From NCBI GenBank assembly GCA_946563605.1, contig CAMNVW010000001.1, forward strand, positions 1 through 48,504: DNA of 48,504 bases, read 5' to 3'. Both the position numbers and the translations under genes were made by a program. Of this stretch, positions 8,439 through 16,335 are shown piece by piece (position 1 is the stretch's first letter; each line of letters starts with the position of its first letter). The notes beneath the pieces are model-generated. The model was not told the origin of the DNA. It did not search any database and was given only the letters and a program-made list of their open reading frames with translations. The DNA comes from an uncultured Clostridia bacterium. GTDB lineage: Bacteria; Bacillota; Clostridia; Oscillospirales; Ruminococcaceae.

Positions 8439-8783
8439 ATGAAAGACATTTGTTTACAGGGCTACAACAGCAAATACATTACCATGAAATGCGCAGGTGA
8501 GGCAGACGCCGGCGACCTGCTGGTCATGGACAGCAACAACACCGTCAAAAAGGCGGCATCCGGCAAGTTTATTGGTATCCTGCACTCCCTGCGCGGCGAA
8601 TATGCGCTGGTACAGACCGGCGGCTATGCAGTGGTGCCTTATTCGGGGGATACCGCGCCTACCCTTGGTTTTAGCACTCTGGCGGCAGACAGCAACGCGG
8701 ATGCGGTCGTCAACGCGGCAGGCAGGGAAGTTCTGGTCGTAGAAGTGGATACAACCGCAAAGAAAGCCGGCATCCTGTTTTAA
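8439..8783 (+). CDS. Capsid decoration protein (DUF2190/gpD-like)
   Basis: A 114-residue, mostly beta protein rich in Gly, Ala and Val (AGEADAGDLLVMDS, GKFIGILHS, VLVVEVDTTAKKAGILF). Small proteins of this type between protease and major capsid genes cement the mature shell. AGGAGG precedes the ATG. The call rests on position, size and pattern. Confidence 0.6.
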   Translation: MKDICLQGYNSKYITMKCAGEADAGDLLVMDSNNTVKKAASGKFIGILHSLRGEYALVQTGGYAVVPYSGDTAPTLGFSTLAADSNADAVVNAAGREVLVVEVDTTAKKAGILF

Positions 8784-8831
8784 CAGGACGCAATTCTTAC
8801 AAGGAAAAATGTTAACATGGAGGAAAGAAAT

Positions 8832-9848
8832 ATGAAATACAATTATCAGAACATCGCGATTTCCAAGGATTATTACAAGACTGGAGAGGGATTTTCCAAC
8901 TGTCTGGAAAGACTGGATCCATCCGAACAGTACAGAGGTACAGAGCTTGCCGGTTACGATGCTTTTCAGCGACAGCTCAAACGATTTGACATCAAGGTTT
9001 CCGGTCACGACAGCGATAGATTGCAGAAATTCTTTGCAACCTCCGACAGTGCGGCACTCTTTCCGGAATATGTGTCCCGAGCAGTCAAACAGGGTGTTGA
9101 TGAAAACCATATTTTAAGTGAAATTTGTGCGGCAAACACACAGGTGGAAGGAATGGATTACAGAGCAATCGCTGCCGATCCGAACTGGGAGGAACAGGCA
9201 CCATCCGTCATTGAGGAAGGCGGTGCGATTCCGGAGACTTCCATCCATCTGAAGGACAGCCTGATCAAGCTGAGAAAACGCGGCCGTATGATGGTGGCTT
9301 CTTATGAGGCAATCAAATTCCAGCGTCTCGACCTGTTTACCGTAGCGCTCAAACAGATTGGTGCGTGCATCGGCAAAGCACAGCTGAATGACGCGGTCGA
9401 CGTTCTGATCAACGGAGACGGCAACAGTAATCCGGCGAAGGTTATTACGATTGCGGACACAGACAAGAAAACACTGGTCTACAAAGATCTGCTCAATCTC
9501 TGGGGCAGCTTTGGAGAATATCAGATGAACGTAATGCTCGCCTCCCCTGATATGATGCTCAAACTTTTGCAGGTGAAGGAACTTCAGGATCCGGAAACAG
9601 GACTCAACTTCCAGGCGACCGGCTGTCTTTCCACCCCGCTGGGTGCGAAGCTGTTTGTTTCTTCCGCGGTTCCGAAAGGTAAAATCATTGGTCTGGACAA
9701 GCGTTATGCACTGGAAATGGTGAGCGCCGGCGGCATCAATGTCGAATACGACAAGCTGATCGACTGCCAGATGGAGCGCGCTGCGGTGACTTCCATCACA
9801 GGCTTCTCCAAAATCTTCCCAGACGCAGTGAAGGTACTGAGCGAATAG
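8832..9848 (+). CDS. Major capsid protein, HK97 fold
   Basis: A 338-residue shell protein. The N-terminal ~100 residues (delta-like/N-arm region) are followed by features of the HK97-fold P domain and E-loop (AIPETSIHLKDSLIKLRKRGRMMVASYEAIKF), a spine helix (FTVALKQIGACIGKAQLNDA), and the C-terminal A domain with TPLGAKLFVSSAVP and GGINVEYDKL. The first ATG (8817) lies inside the sequence ATGGAGG, which serves as the ribosome binding site, so 8832 is chosen. No shadow stops or frameshifts are seen, which fits a functional shell gene. Confidence 0.85.
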   Translation: MKYNYQNIAISKDYYKTGEGFSNCLERLDPSEQYRGTELAGYDAFQRQLKRFDIKVSGHDSDRLQKFFATSDSAALFPEYVSRAVKQGVDENHILSEICAANTQVEGMDYRAIAADPNWEEQAPSVIEEGGAIPETSIHLKDSLIKLRKRGRMMVASYEAIKFQRLDLFTVALKQIGACIGKAQLNDAVDVLINGDGNSNPAKVITIADTDKKTLVYKDLLNLWGSFGEYQMNVMLASPDMMLKLLQVKELQDPETGLNFQATGCLSTPLGAKLFVSSAVPKGKIIGLDKRYALEMVSAGGINVEYDKLIDCQMERAAVTSITGFSKIFPDAVKVLSE

Positions 9849-9858
9849 AGGAAACACA

Positions 9859-10218
9859 ATGGATGAAAAACTTTTAATGCAGCATTTTTGCCTCATCAGC
9901 GGTTTGACCGCTGATGAGGCGGAACAATGGAAACCGCTGGTCGTTGCCTGCTGGGAGGACTTAAAAGGCAGGCTTCGTCCAAGTGCGGATATTCCCAAAA
10001 ATCAGGAGAGGTTAGCCTTAGCGTGTGCGGCGCTTGCCAACCACCGTTTTCAGACCATTCAAGGCACCGTCTGCGCAAGCGTGAAGGTAGGGGACATCTC
10101 TTTTGCGCAGAGCGACGGCGCTCAGGCGAGAAAGGAGCTGCTCGAAATGGTGGGGGATTTGATTGATTCCCAGGGAATCTGCCTGAAAGGGGTGGAAATA
10201 TGCACTGTGAACAGGTGA
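9859..10218 (+). CDS. Head-tail connector protein (adaptor, XkdG/gp6-like)
   Basis: A 119-residue mostly helical protein after the capsid gene, where adaptor proteins that bind the portal ring are found. The helices LTADEAEQWKPLVVACWEDL and ERLALACAALANHRFQTI are separated by a short charged loop, as in gp6/gp15 adaptors. Its 3' end overlaps the next gene by 19 nt. The call depends on gene order and size. Confidence 0.55.
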   Translation: MDEKLLMQHFCLISGLTADEAEQWKPLVVACWEDLKGRLRPSADIPKNQERLALACAALANHRFQTIQGTVCASVKVGDISFAQSDGAQARKELLEMVGDLIDSQGICLKGVEICTVNR

Positions 10219-10526
10219 TCCGCCGTTTGATCCGCCGGTGCGGCAGGGTAGTGCAGTTCCCGAGCGGAAGTTTTTTAGCATATCTCAACCCTATTCGAGA
10301 ACGGACAGACAAGCTGATTCCAACCGAATCGGGTATTTTTCACCAAGGCAAGTGGATATTGATTGCATCCTGTGACAAAGAGGATGAGGTGCGCGGCAAC
10401 ACCGTCTTTACAGCCGGAAAGGAAAAGTTTTTATTGGAACGTGTGGAGACGGTCTATTTCCAGAACAAGCCAGCGTACCTTTGGGGACTGGCGGTGAAAG
10501 CACAGGAGGAAAGAGACCATGAATGA
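10200..10526 (+). CDS. Head closure (stopper) protein, XkdH-like
   Basis: A 108-residue beta-rich protein (YLNPIRERTDKL, GKWILIASCD, VFTAGKEKFLLERVETVYF). Proteins of this size between the adaptor and the tail terminator are usually stoppers that seal the packaged head. GGGGTGG precedes ATG 10200 inside the previous gene. It overlaps the next gene by 8 nt. Confidence 0.5.
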   Translation: MHCEQVIRRLIRRCGRVVQFPSGSFLAYLNPIRERTDKLIPTESGIFHQGKWILIASCDKEDEVRGNTVFTAGKEKFLLERVETVYFQNKPAYLWGLAVKAQEERDHE

Positions 10527-11001
10527 GTTTTCACAGATCTTAACACTTTTAAAACAGGAGCTTTGTGCCTGTGACAAGGAACTGAAGGTTCTCAGCGCGT
10601 TTGCGAATCTGCCGCGGCAGAATCCACAGCACAGCAAATTTGCCGTAGTGGGTATCCAGAAGGTGGCGCTGACGCCAATCGGACTGGAAAACTATTACGG
10701 GGATGAAAAGCTGCCGTTTGGCAGAAAGGCGCAGGTGTATTTAAAGGTATCCTTTTGCTGCAAAAGCGGCGAGGAGTGTTGGAAATTATGGGAAAGCTGT
10801 GCGCAGCGGCTAATCTTTTCAAAGGAACTAAAAGTGGGGCAGATTGAATGCGGAGAGGTTTCCTGGCAGAAGGATTGGGGCGGCATGGTGCTGCCGGTCA
10901 AGCTCTGCTGCGACTTTATCATCAGCGGTGCAGCGGATGAGAGTCCGTCAGGAATCCATCCCGACAGCTTTCAGATTATCAGGAAAGGGGTTATCGGATG
11001 A
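10519..11001 (+). CDS. Tail terminator/completion protein (XkdI/J-like)
   Basis: A 160-residue protein just before the sheath gene. An N-terminal helix (FSQILTLLKQEL) is followed by alternating beta segments (KFAVVGIQKVALTPIG, KAQVYLKVSFCC, VLPVKLCCDFII), which resembles the alpha/beta fold of tail terminators. It contains seven Cys, more than expected for a phage structural protein. The stop overlaps the next start (ATGA, 10998-11001). Function is inferred from position. Confidence 0.5.
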   Translation: MNEFSQILTLLKQELCACDKELKVLSAFANLPRQNPQHSKFAVVGIQKVALTPIGLENYYGDEKLPFGRKAQVYLKVSFCCKSGEECWKLWESCAQRLIFSKELKVGQIECGEVSWQKDWGGMVLPVKLCCDFIISGAADESPSGIHPDSFQIIRKGVIG

Positions 11002-12062
11002 GAAAAACCTATCGTCCGGGAGTATATTCCCAATATGACGTCGTCAGCAGACAGAAGCGCTATGAGGGCAAATACGCGCTTTTCTGCGGCGGCGCAAAGG
11101 TAAAGGAAGAGAAAAATTTGCCGGCAGGCGGCGTGGTGCAGCTGCGTTCATTGCAGGAGCTGAACGAGTATTTTGTGCCGGAAGATGCAGGAGAGGTGTT
11201 TAACGCGGTGTGCTCCATCCTGCTTAGCAGCGGCGTATCGAGTGTGTATGTTGTGCCAATCACCATTGACGGCTCTGTGCCGACAAAACAGCAGTACACA
11301 GCGGCGATTCAAAAGCTTTGTGAAATCAAGTGCAGCGGCGTGATTTTATGCGACAGCACCGACGCGGACGTTTTGAAAGTATTGTGCGAAAAAGCGCAGG
11401 ATGCTTCCCAAAATGAACGGGAAAAGATTGCGGTTGGCGGTGCAGCAAAGCAGACAGGCGTACAGACCGCGCAGTCCATCAACCACGAAAGAATGGTTTT
11501 ATGTGCGCAGGCGGGTACGAGCGTCTTTTCCGAAAGCTCGTCGGTGCTTTTTACTGCGGCGGCGTTAGCCGGAATATTGGCGGTTGCTGAGCCGGATGCA
11601 AGCTTTCACGGGACAAGACTGGAACTGCTGACCGACATAGAGGCTTTGGAAGAAGAGGAAATCGAAGCATTTTTCGGCGGCGGTGTAACGCCTTTGGAAG
11701 AAAACGATACGGCGGTAGAGTGTATCCGCTGTGTAACGACAAGGACAAAAACAAACGGTGAAACGGACAGGACCTTTGCTTCGGTCAATGTGGTGATGAT
11801 GATCGACGATATGATTCGTTCGATGCGCGTACAGCTGAGCGGTCTGCTGAAAGGCAGCAGAGCAGGACTTTCTGAGGACAGTGTTGCTTCCCAGGCGGCG
11901 GTGGTCTTAGACGAAAAAATGCAGCGTGGAATCATCACCGCCTTTGAGCCGCCGGTGGTTTACACGCAGGAGGATGATCCGACCGTCTGCGTCGTGGAAC
12001 TGGAATTCCGTCTTGCAACGGTACTGAGTCAGATTTATCTGACCGCGCACATTTCGATTTAA
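10998..12062 (+). CDS. Contractile tail sheath protein (XkdK-like)
   Basis: A 354-residue sheath subunit, shorter than PBSX XkdK (about 466), so one of the outer domains may be reduced. The N-terminus RPGVYSQYDVVSR is the strand that links sheath neighbours. The C-terminal part with SVNVVMMIDDMIRSMR, SRAGLSEDSV and VVELEFRLATVLSQIYL is the conserved sheath core. A sheath shows that the tail, if built, is contractile (myovirus type). It starts by translational coupling to the preceding gene. Confidence 0.85.
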   Translation: MRKTYRPGVYSQYDVVSRQKRYEGKYALFCGGAKVKEEKNLPAGGVVQLRSLQELNEYFVPEDAGEVFNAVCSILLSSGVSSVYVVPITIDGSVPTKQQYTAAIQKLCEIKCSGVILCDSTDADVLKVLCEKAQDASQNEREKIAVGGAAKQTGVQTAQSINHERMVLCAQAGTSVFSESSSVLFTAAALAGILAVAEPDASFHGTRLELLTDIEALEEEEIEAFFGGGVTPLEENDTAVECIRCVTTRTKTNGETDRTFASVNVVMMIDDMIRSMRVQLSGLLKGSRAGLSEDSVASQAAVVLDEKMQRGIITAFEPPVVYTQEDDPTVCVVELEFRLATVLSQIYLTAHISI

Positions 12063-12073
12063 GGAGGAAGAAT

Positions 12074-12448
12074 ATGGCGTTGGTTTCGATTCCGACAAGT
12101 GCGGATATTTACATTGAGGTAAACGGAAGAAAGGTAGCCGCCGCGCAGAGCTACAAGGTGAAATCCTCACGCGAAAGCAAGTACATCGAAGCGTTTGGCA
12201 GCAAGGAGCCGGTCGGCACCGTGGGCGGCAGAGTAAAACACTGGATCGAGCTGTCGAGGGTATGCTTATGCCAGAGCGAAGGAATTGACTTTTATGATTT
12301 AAGCGGCTTCAATCTGGTGGTAGTGCGTCCAGACTGCAAGATTATCTACTCGGGGTGCGAGTGGTCGGACATTACGCAGGCGGCTTCGGTAGGCGAGGTG
12401 ATCCTGGAAAAGGTGAGCCTTGTGGCAAGCAGAAGAATCAAGATTTAG
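12074..12448 (+). CDS. Tail tube protein (XkdM-like)
   Basis: A 124-residue beta-barrel protein that should stack as hexameric rings inside the sheath. It lies right after the sheath gene, as in PBSX and P2-like phages, and has the typical short strands ADIYIEVNGRKVA, YKVKSSRESKYIEAFG and VGEVILEKVSLVASR. A TAAGGAGG that includes the sheath stop is the ribosome binding site. Confidence 0.8.
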   Translation: MALVSIPTSADIYIEVNGRKVAAAQSYKVKSSRESKYIEAFGSKEPVGTVGGRVKHWIELSRVCLCQSEGIDFYDLSGFNLVVVRPDCKIIYSGCEWSDITQAASVGEVILEKVSLVASRRIKI

Positions 12449-12458
12449 GAGGAAACGG

Positions 12459-12770
12459 ATGGCGGCAGTTTGGAACAGGTTATCGGCGGCAGAAGAACTT
12501 TGCTTACAGACACAGGCGGAGCAGGGTTTTGAGTATTTATGTTTCCTTTGCGGAAAAGACAGGACAAGGCAGGAAAAAGAAGGCCTATGGGCGTTAGCAA
12601 ACAACGCGGCGGTCATCTGCCTTGCGATGAAAGAGGGAAACCGGCAGGTATTTTACAGTGCGCGCGAGGTACTGGAAAGCTTGAGTCTGCAAAAAATTGC
12701 CGCCTTAGCGCGAGAATATCATCAGGAGATGGAAGGAGAGGAGGAAACCGTTTGCGCATCGAGGGATTAG
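12459..12770 (+). CDS. Tail assembly chaperone (XkdN/gpG-like)
   Basis: A 103-residue helical protein after the tube gene, the usual site of the chaperone that coats the tape measure. The C-terminal LESLSLQKIAALAREYHQEM matches the helix seen at the end of such chaperones. The ATG at 12459 follows AGGAGG. A slippery-type heptamer GGGAAAC (12635-12641) lies in frame. The gene overlaps the next by 19 nt in the -1 frame, as chaperone and extension genes often do. Confidence 0.65.
   Translation: MAAVWNRLSAAEELCLQTQAEQGFEYLCFLCGKDRTRQEKEGLWALANNAAVICLAMKEGNRQVFYSAREVLESLSLQKIAALAREYHQEMEGEEETVCASRD
12635..12641 (+). promoter_or_regulatory. Candidate -1 frameshift heptamer in the chaperone gene
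   Basis: G GGA AAC sits in the right phase for a -1 slip (codons GGA, AAC), and the -1 frame stays open to 13153, which would fuse chaperone and following gene as in lambda gpG-gpGT. However, the -1 reading between 12642 and 12751 looks like an Arg/Gly-rich shadow, and the following gene has its own strong ribosome binding site. Confidence 0.25.
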
Positions 12771-13153
12771 AAGAAAACAAAAGCGTTTTTATGCAGAGCC
12801 GATTTTTTTCAGAGCTGCCGGAGGAGATGGGTGCAGTTCAGGAACAGAAAAATGCAGTTTTTGAGGAAATCCTGCCGGAGCAAAGGTCGCAGGAAGTAAG
12901 ATATGTGGAGATGGGCGGTGAGATTCCACGGAGCGCCGGCGTACAGCCTAAAACAAGCACAGGGTTTGAGGAAAACAGGAGCGCCGGCGTAAACACCGGC
13001 GGCACAGAAATAGAAAATGTGACAGTTCAGCAGGAAATTGCGCCGCTGGAAGGGCAAGCTGATATCCAGCAGATTTCGGACGAGCTGGAACGGCTTTCTC
13101 AGAGGTATGGCAGAAGAATGGAGGAGTGGCTGTATGACCAATCTTCGCTTTAA
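12752..13153 (+). CDS. Small protein at the tape-measure position
   Basis: A 133-residue hydrophilic protein starting at TTG 12752, 7 nt after AGGAGAGGAGG (12734-12744). It is rich in Glu and Gln, holds a repeated RSAGV motif, and ends in a coiled-coil-like helix (ISDELERLSQRYGRRMEEW). It occupies the slot between chaperone and baseplate hub where PBSX carries a tape measure of more than 1,300 residues. No transmembrane segment or lysozyme domain is seen. It could be a miniature tape measure, the extension part of the chaperone, or the remains of a deleted tape measure. Confidence 0.5.
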   Translation: MRIEGLEENKSVFMQSRFFSELPEEMGAVQEQKNAVFEEILPEQRSQEVRYVEMGGEIPRSAGVQPKTSTGFEENRSAGVNTGGTEIENVTVQQEIAPLEGQADIQQISDELERLSQRYGRRMEEWLYDQSSL

Positions 13154-13487
13154 GGAATATGTTTTTCGGAACAATCCGCGCAAGCTGGTGCTGAAACATC
13201 AGCAGGAGGTCATGTCGGTCTGCTGTTACGGCTTAGGAAGAACATTGCAGCAGCTGGGAAAAGGACTGACCATAGTGGAGGGCGAAGGAGAATTATTTGG
13301 AGAGGACGCTCTTGAGCAGTTTACGGCGCTGAAAAAACTGATGCAGCAGGGCGGCAGCGGCGTCTTATGCGGTGCAGGCTTAGAGCCAATGAAGGCGGTA
13401 TTTGAAAGTTTACAGATGATTGGCAAGGGCGGCGATGAGACCATCAGTTACAGCTTTCGGTTTACACAGGACAGAGGTGAGGCGTAA
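13134..13487 (+). CDS. Baseplate/hub-proximal tail protein (XkdP position)
   Basis: A 117-residue protein that overlaps the preceding gene by 20 nt. Its pattern (FRNNPRKLVLKHQQE, ELFGEDALEQFTALKKLM, GSGVLCGAGLEPMKAVF, ETISYSFRFTQD) resembles the compact domain of small proteins that sit on the tail hub. In PBSX the gene at this place, xkdP, also carries a LysM domain; no LysM is seen here, so the protein is shorter than usual. It is directly adjacent to the next gene (TAA then ATG). Confidence 0.45.
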   Translation: MTNLRFKEYVFRNNPRKLVLKHQQEVMSVCCYGLGRTLQQLGKGLTIVEGEGELFGEDALEQFTALKKLMQQGGSGVLCGAGLEPMKAVFESLQMIGKGGDETISYSFRFTQDRGEA

Positions 13488-14402
13488 ATGGAGCTGGACT
13501 TTTTTCTGGAGACGCTGGACCAAAAGCGCAGAAAGCAAAAAAATCCTGTGGAGTTTTCCTGCGTTTCCTCGGTCGACACACCGGCGGACAGCTTAAAGGC
13601 GGTGTTTTTGATAGCCTCGCCGCAGGAATGGGAGCAGGAGATTGCACAGATCGAGGTACAGTTGGACGGCAAGAGAATCTTTCACGGGAACTGTGACCGG
13701 CAAATCGTCAGCATGGGACAAAACGGGTGCCGCCTGACGATATGGGGCAGGTCAGACGCGGCGGTCTTACTGGACAACGAAGCGATTCCACAGGAATACA
13801 GCCGCGTTTCGCTCAACGAAATGTTTTGCAGGCATCTGGAGCCCTACGGCTTTCAAAGTCAATTTCCACCTGAAGTACAGGGTGTACTGACCGATTACCG
13901 CGTGGGAAAAGGTGTGAGCGAATGGGAAGCATTTTGTACATTTTGCCAGCGTGCAGTGAAGATGACGCCATACGTCTATCTTTTGAAGGTGTCGTTTTTG
14001 ACACGAGGTCGGGGACAGCACATCATTACGCCGCAGAACAGCATGGTGAAACAAATCAGCAAAAGCACACGGCGCAGCGAGGTCATCTCGGAGACGCTGA
14101 TTCGCGACGAACTGGGAAGATACAGTTCACAGGTCACGAACGAACAGGCAAAGGAATTGAAGATCAAACGCAGAAGATGCCTGATTCCATCAGCGCAGTG
14201 GGCTCAGCCTGCGGCGGATGCGCGCATCAAGATGGAGCAGTCGATGCGCGGCAGAGTGCGATGGGAAATTGAGCTTGCTGAGGTTTTGGACTGGGAACTG
14301 GGTGAAGAAGTGGTTTTTTCGGAATATTTCCGAGGAAATATTGTTCATCGGGAAATCGGATTTTCCCAAAAGGGCGGCTTTACCCGATTGTTTATAGAAT
14401 AG
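13488..14402 (+). CDS. Baseplate hub protein (XkdQ, gpD/gp27-like)
   Basis: A 304-residue hub protein that should form the trimer joining tail tube and spike. Typical parts are an N-terminal beta domain with IAQIEVQLDGKRIFHGN, the SRVSLNEMFCRHLEPYGF segment and GVSEWEAFCTFCQRAV helix, and a C-terminal domain with MRGRVRWEIELAEV. It starts directly after the stop of the previous gene. The last 80 nt carry a sequence that recurs in the following gap (14327-14356 and 14420-14449). Confidence 0.75.
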   Translation: MELDFFLETLDQKRRKQKNPVEFSCVSSVDTPADSLKAVFLIASPQEWEQEIAQIEVQLDGKRIFHGNCDRQIVSMGQNGCRLTIWGRSDAAVLLDNEAIPQEYSRVSLNEMFCRHLEPYGFQSQFPPEVQGVLTDYRVGKGVSEWEAFCTFCQRAVKMTPYVYLLKVSFLTRGRGQHIITPQNSMVKQISKSTRRSEVISETLIRDELGRYSSQVTNEQAKELKIKRRRCLIPSAQWAQPAADARIKMEQSMRGRVRWEIELAEVLDWELGEEVVFSEYFRGNIVHREIGFSQKGGFTRLFIE

Positions 14403-14497
14403 AAAACGGATTCTGGTGATTTCCCGGGAAATAGCGGTCGTCGGGAAAATGATGTTAAGTTGAATACAGCTTTATAAAGCAGAAAGGGGAAAAAAGA
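14403..14497 (+). promoter_or_regulatory. Only long gap in the particle operon, with two palindromes
   Basis: This 95-nt gap is the only noncoding stretch over 50 nt in the cluster. It has two perfect palindromes: ATTTCCCGGGAAAT (14419-14432) and GCTTTATAAAGC (14469-14480). The second contains TATAAA, which could be a -10 box, but no good -35 is seen. Part of the gap is a degenerate copy of the end of the hub gene. It may hold an internal promoter/operator or be a duplication scar. Confidence 0.4.
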
Positions 14498-14842
14498 ATG
14501 TGGCTTGCAAAGCAATCTTCTGCGAAAATGCAGGAGGAAACCAAAAACAACAGTGAAGCGCCGGCAAAAACCATCTGCGCCAAAAGCGGCGAACGGTTTG
14601 TGGTGGGTGCGAGCGAATATCGCACCCTGCCGGTCTGTGCGCCATATGGGATTTATACAAAGCCTCCGCAGGGCGAAGAACTGCTGATTTTATCTGCGCC
14701 GAGCGGGGAAATCTGTTTGGGAGCAGTTGGGAATCCAAAAGAGGAGCTGCTTGCCGGAGAGATTTTGCTTTGTTCCTCTGGCGGGGCAAGCATCCGGTTG
14801 TGCAACAACGGGAAAATCCTGCTCAACGGAAAAGAAATCTAA
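14498..14842 (+). CDS. Baseplate spike protein (gpV/gp45-like)
   Basis: A 114-residue protein. The middle looks like an OB-fold (RTLPVCAPYGIYTKPP, EELLILSAPSGEICLGAVG), and the end GEILLCSSGGASIRLCNNGKI is the repetitive beta-helix pattern of membrane-piercing spikes such as P2 gpV and Mu gp45. It is shorter than those proteins and carries no metal-binding tip motif. The ATG follows AAAGGGG. It sits between hub and wedge genes, as expected. Confidence 0.65.
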   Translation: MWLAKQSSAKMQEETKNNSEAPAKTICAKSGERFVVGASEYRTLPVCAPYGIYTKPPQGEELLILSAPSGEICLGAVGNPKEELLAGEILLCSSGGASIRLCNNGKILLNGKEI

Positions 14843-14863
14843 CAACGAGGGAGGTTCATTTTT

Positions 14864-15229
14864 TTGGACACTTTTTTATATCACGGCGACCACAAAAGAG
14901 ATGAACGGGGATTTGTGCAGGGTATCAGCGGTGCATCCGAAGCAATTCAGCAGGCGATGATCCGTTTATCGGTGCCAAAAGGAAATTTTGGACTGGATAA
15001 ACAGCTGGGCAGCCGATTGCACACGCTGGGCAGCGCATTGAGTAAAAATCAGGAGGAGCTGGCGCTGGAATACGCGCGGGAGGCTGTCTTGGAGGTGCCG
15101 GATATTCGCGTTATATCCGCGAAAAAGGTTTCGGGAGATGCAGAAAATCTTGTGCTGGAATTTCAGCTGGAATACAACGGCGAAGAGGTTCCGGAAAAGT
15201 TTCAGGTTATGTGGGAAATGAATTTTTAA
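14864..15229 (+). CDS. Baseplate wedge protein (XkdS/gp25-like)
   Basis: A 121-residue protein with the gp25/XkdS pattern: an early GFVQGISGASEAIQQAMIRL helix, FGLDKQLGSRLHTL and a C-terminal strand pair (LVLEFQLEYNGE). These proteins start sheath assembly at the baseplate. The start is TTG at 14864, 9 nt after CGAGGGAGG; no ATG is available nearby. The next gene, baseplate J, follows after 18 nt, the usual partner order. Confidence 0.75.
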   Translation: MDTFLYHGDHKRDERGFVQGISGASEAIQQAMIRLSVPKGNFGLDKQLGSRLHTLGSALSKNQEELALEYAREAVLEVPDIRVISAKKVSGDAENLVLEFQLEYNGEEVPEKFQVMWEMNF

Positions 15230-15247
15230 CGAAAGGGGCGAAGCAGG

Positions 15248-16321
15248 ATGGAAGAAAATTTTGAGGGTTTTTTAGCGCAGATGCAGCAAAGCTATGAAAA
15301 ACTGGCAGGGATGCAGGCAGATGATGCTTCTGACATCGGTATCCGCTTTAAGATTCTGGCGGAGCAGTTGGCGATTTTCAGCGAAGAGCTTGCACAGGTG
15401 CGCAAGCAGTCCTTTGTGCAGACAGCGGACGGGGAATATCTGGAAATGCACGCGCAGCAAAGGGGAATCTACCGCAAGGAGGCAACCTTTGCAAAAGGCA
15501 GCGTCACATTTTCGCGTTCCAGTGCGGCGGTGTCGGATATCGAGATTCCATCAGGGGTATATCTGACCTGCAGTTCCTTCGGCGGCACCGCAGGGCTGCG
15601 TTTTGTCACCACCGAAGCAGCGACGCTCAAACAGGGTCAAACCAGTGTTGCCGTGTCGGTGCAGTGTCAGACGGCAGGCAGCATCGGCAACCTTGCAGCA
15701 GGGGTATTGGATGTGATGATCACACCGGTACAAGGAATCACCGCTGTGAAGAATCCGAATCCCATCAGCTCGGGGGAGGATGCGGAAAGCGACGAATCGC
15801 TGCGTCAGCGATTGCTGGACAGCTATCACAACATTGTAAACGGAACAAACAGCGCGTTTTATTATCATATGGCGATGCAGTATCCGGGTGTTTCCTCGGT
15901 GAAGATTTTGCCGAGGGTGAATGGGGTCAATACAGTCGGAATCGTTCTTTACGGCTCGGGCGTAGACGACCAGCTGATTCAGAAGGTGAAGACGGAAATC
16001 GGACAGCTCAAGGAAATCAACGTGGATTTGACAGTAGAAAAAGCCTCTGCCAAGTCAACGGCGGTTTCGATACAGATTGCGGTTGGCGAGGGTTACAGCT
16101 ATGCCGATGTCAGCGCAATCTGCGAAGATGCAGTGGAAGAATATCTGAAAAAACAGAAGATCGGTCAGCCGCTTTATCCGGCGCTTTTGGTGAGGGAGAT
16201 TTTAAACTGCGAAGGGGTAGCCAACTGCAAGGTAGTGTCGCCGTCGGCAGACCTGTATCCGTTGGAAAAAGAAGTGTTTGTATTATCCGGTTGTACGGTG
16301 AGCCAGATGGAACGGCAGTAA
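15248..16321 (+). CDS. Baseplate protein J (XkdT-like wedge)
   Basis: A 357-residue wedge component that links the baseplate inner ring to the tail fibres. Family features are the N-terminal helix, GEYLEMHAQQRGIYRKEAT, beta repeats such as FSRSSAAVSDIEIPSGVYL, the NPNPISSGEDAESDESLRQR segment that is highly conserved in the family, and the C-terminal EYLKKQKIGQPLYPALL. Length and order are normal. It looks complete. Confidence 0.9.
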   Translation: MEENFEGFLAQMQQSYEKLAGMQADDASDIGIRFKILAEQLAIFSEELAQVRKQSFVQTADGEYLEMHAQQRGIYRKEATFAKGSVTFSRSSAAVSDIEIPSGVYLTCSSFGGTAGLRFVTTEAATLKQGQTSVAVSVQCQTAGSIGNLAAGVLDVMITPVQGITAVKNPNPISSGEDAESDESLRQRLLDSYHNIVNGTNSAFYYHMAMQYPGVSSVKILPRVNGVNTVGIVLYGSGVDDQLIQKVKTEIGQLKEINVDLTVEKASAKSTAVSIQIAVGEGYSYADVSAICEDAVEEYLKKQKIGQPLYPALLVREILNCEGVANCKVVSPSADLYPLEKEVFVLSGCTVSQMERQ

Positions 16322-16335
16322 TGGAGAGATAGCAA

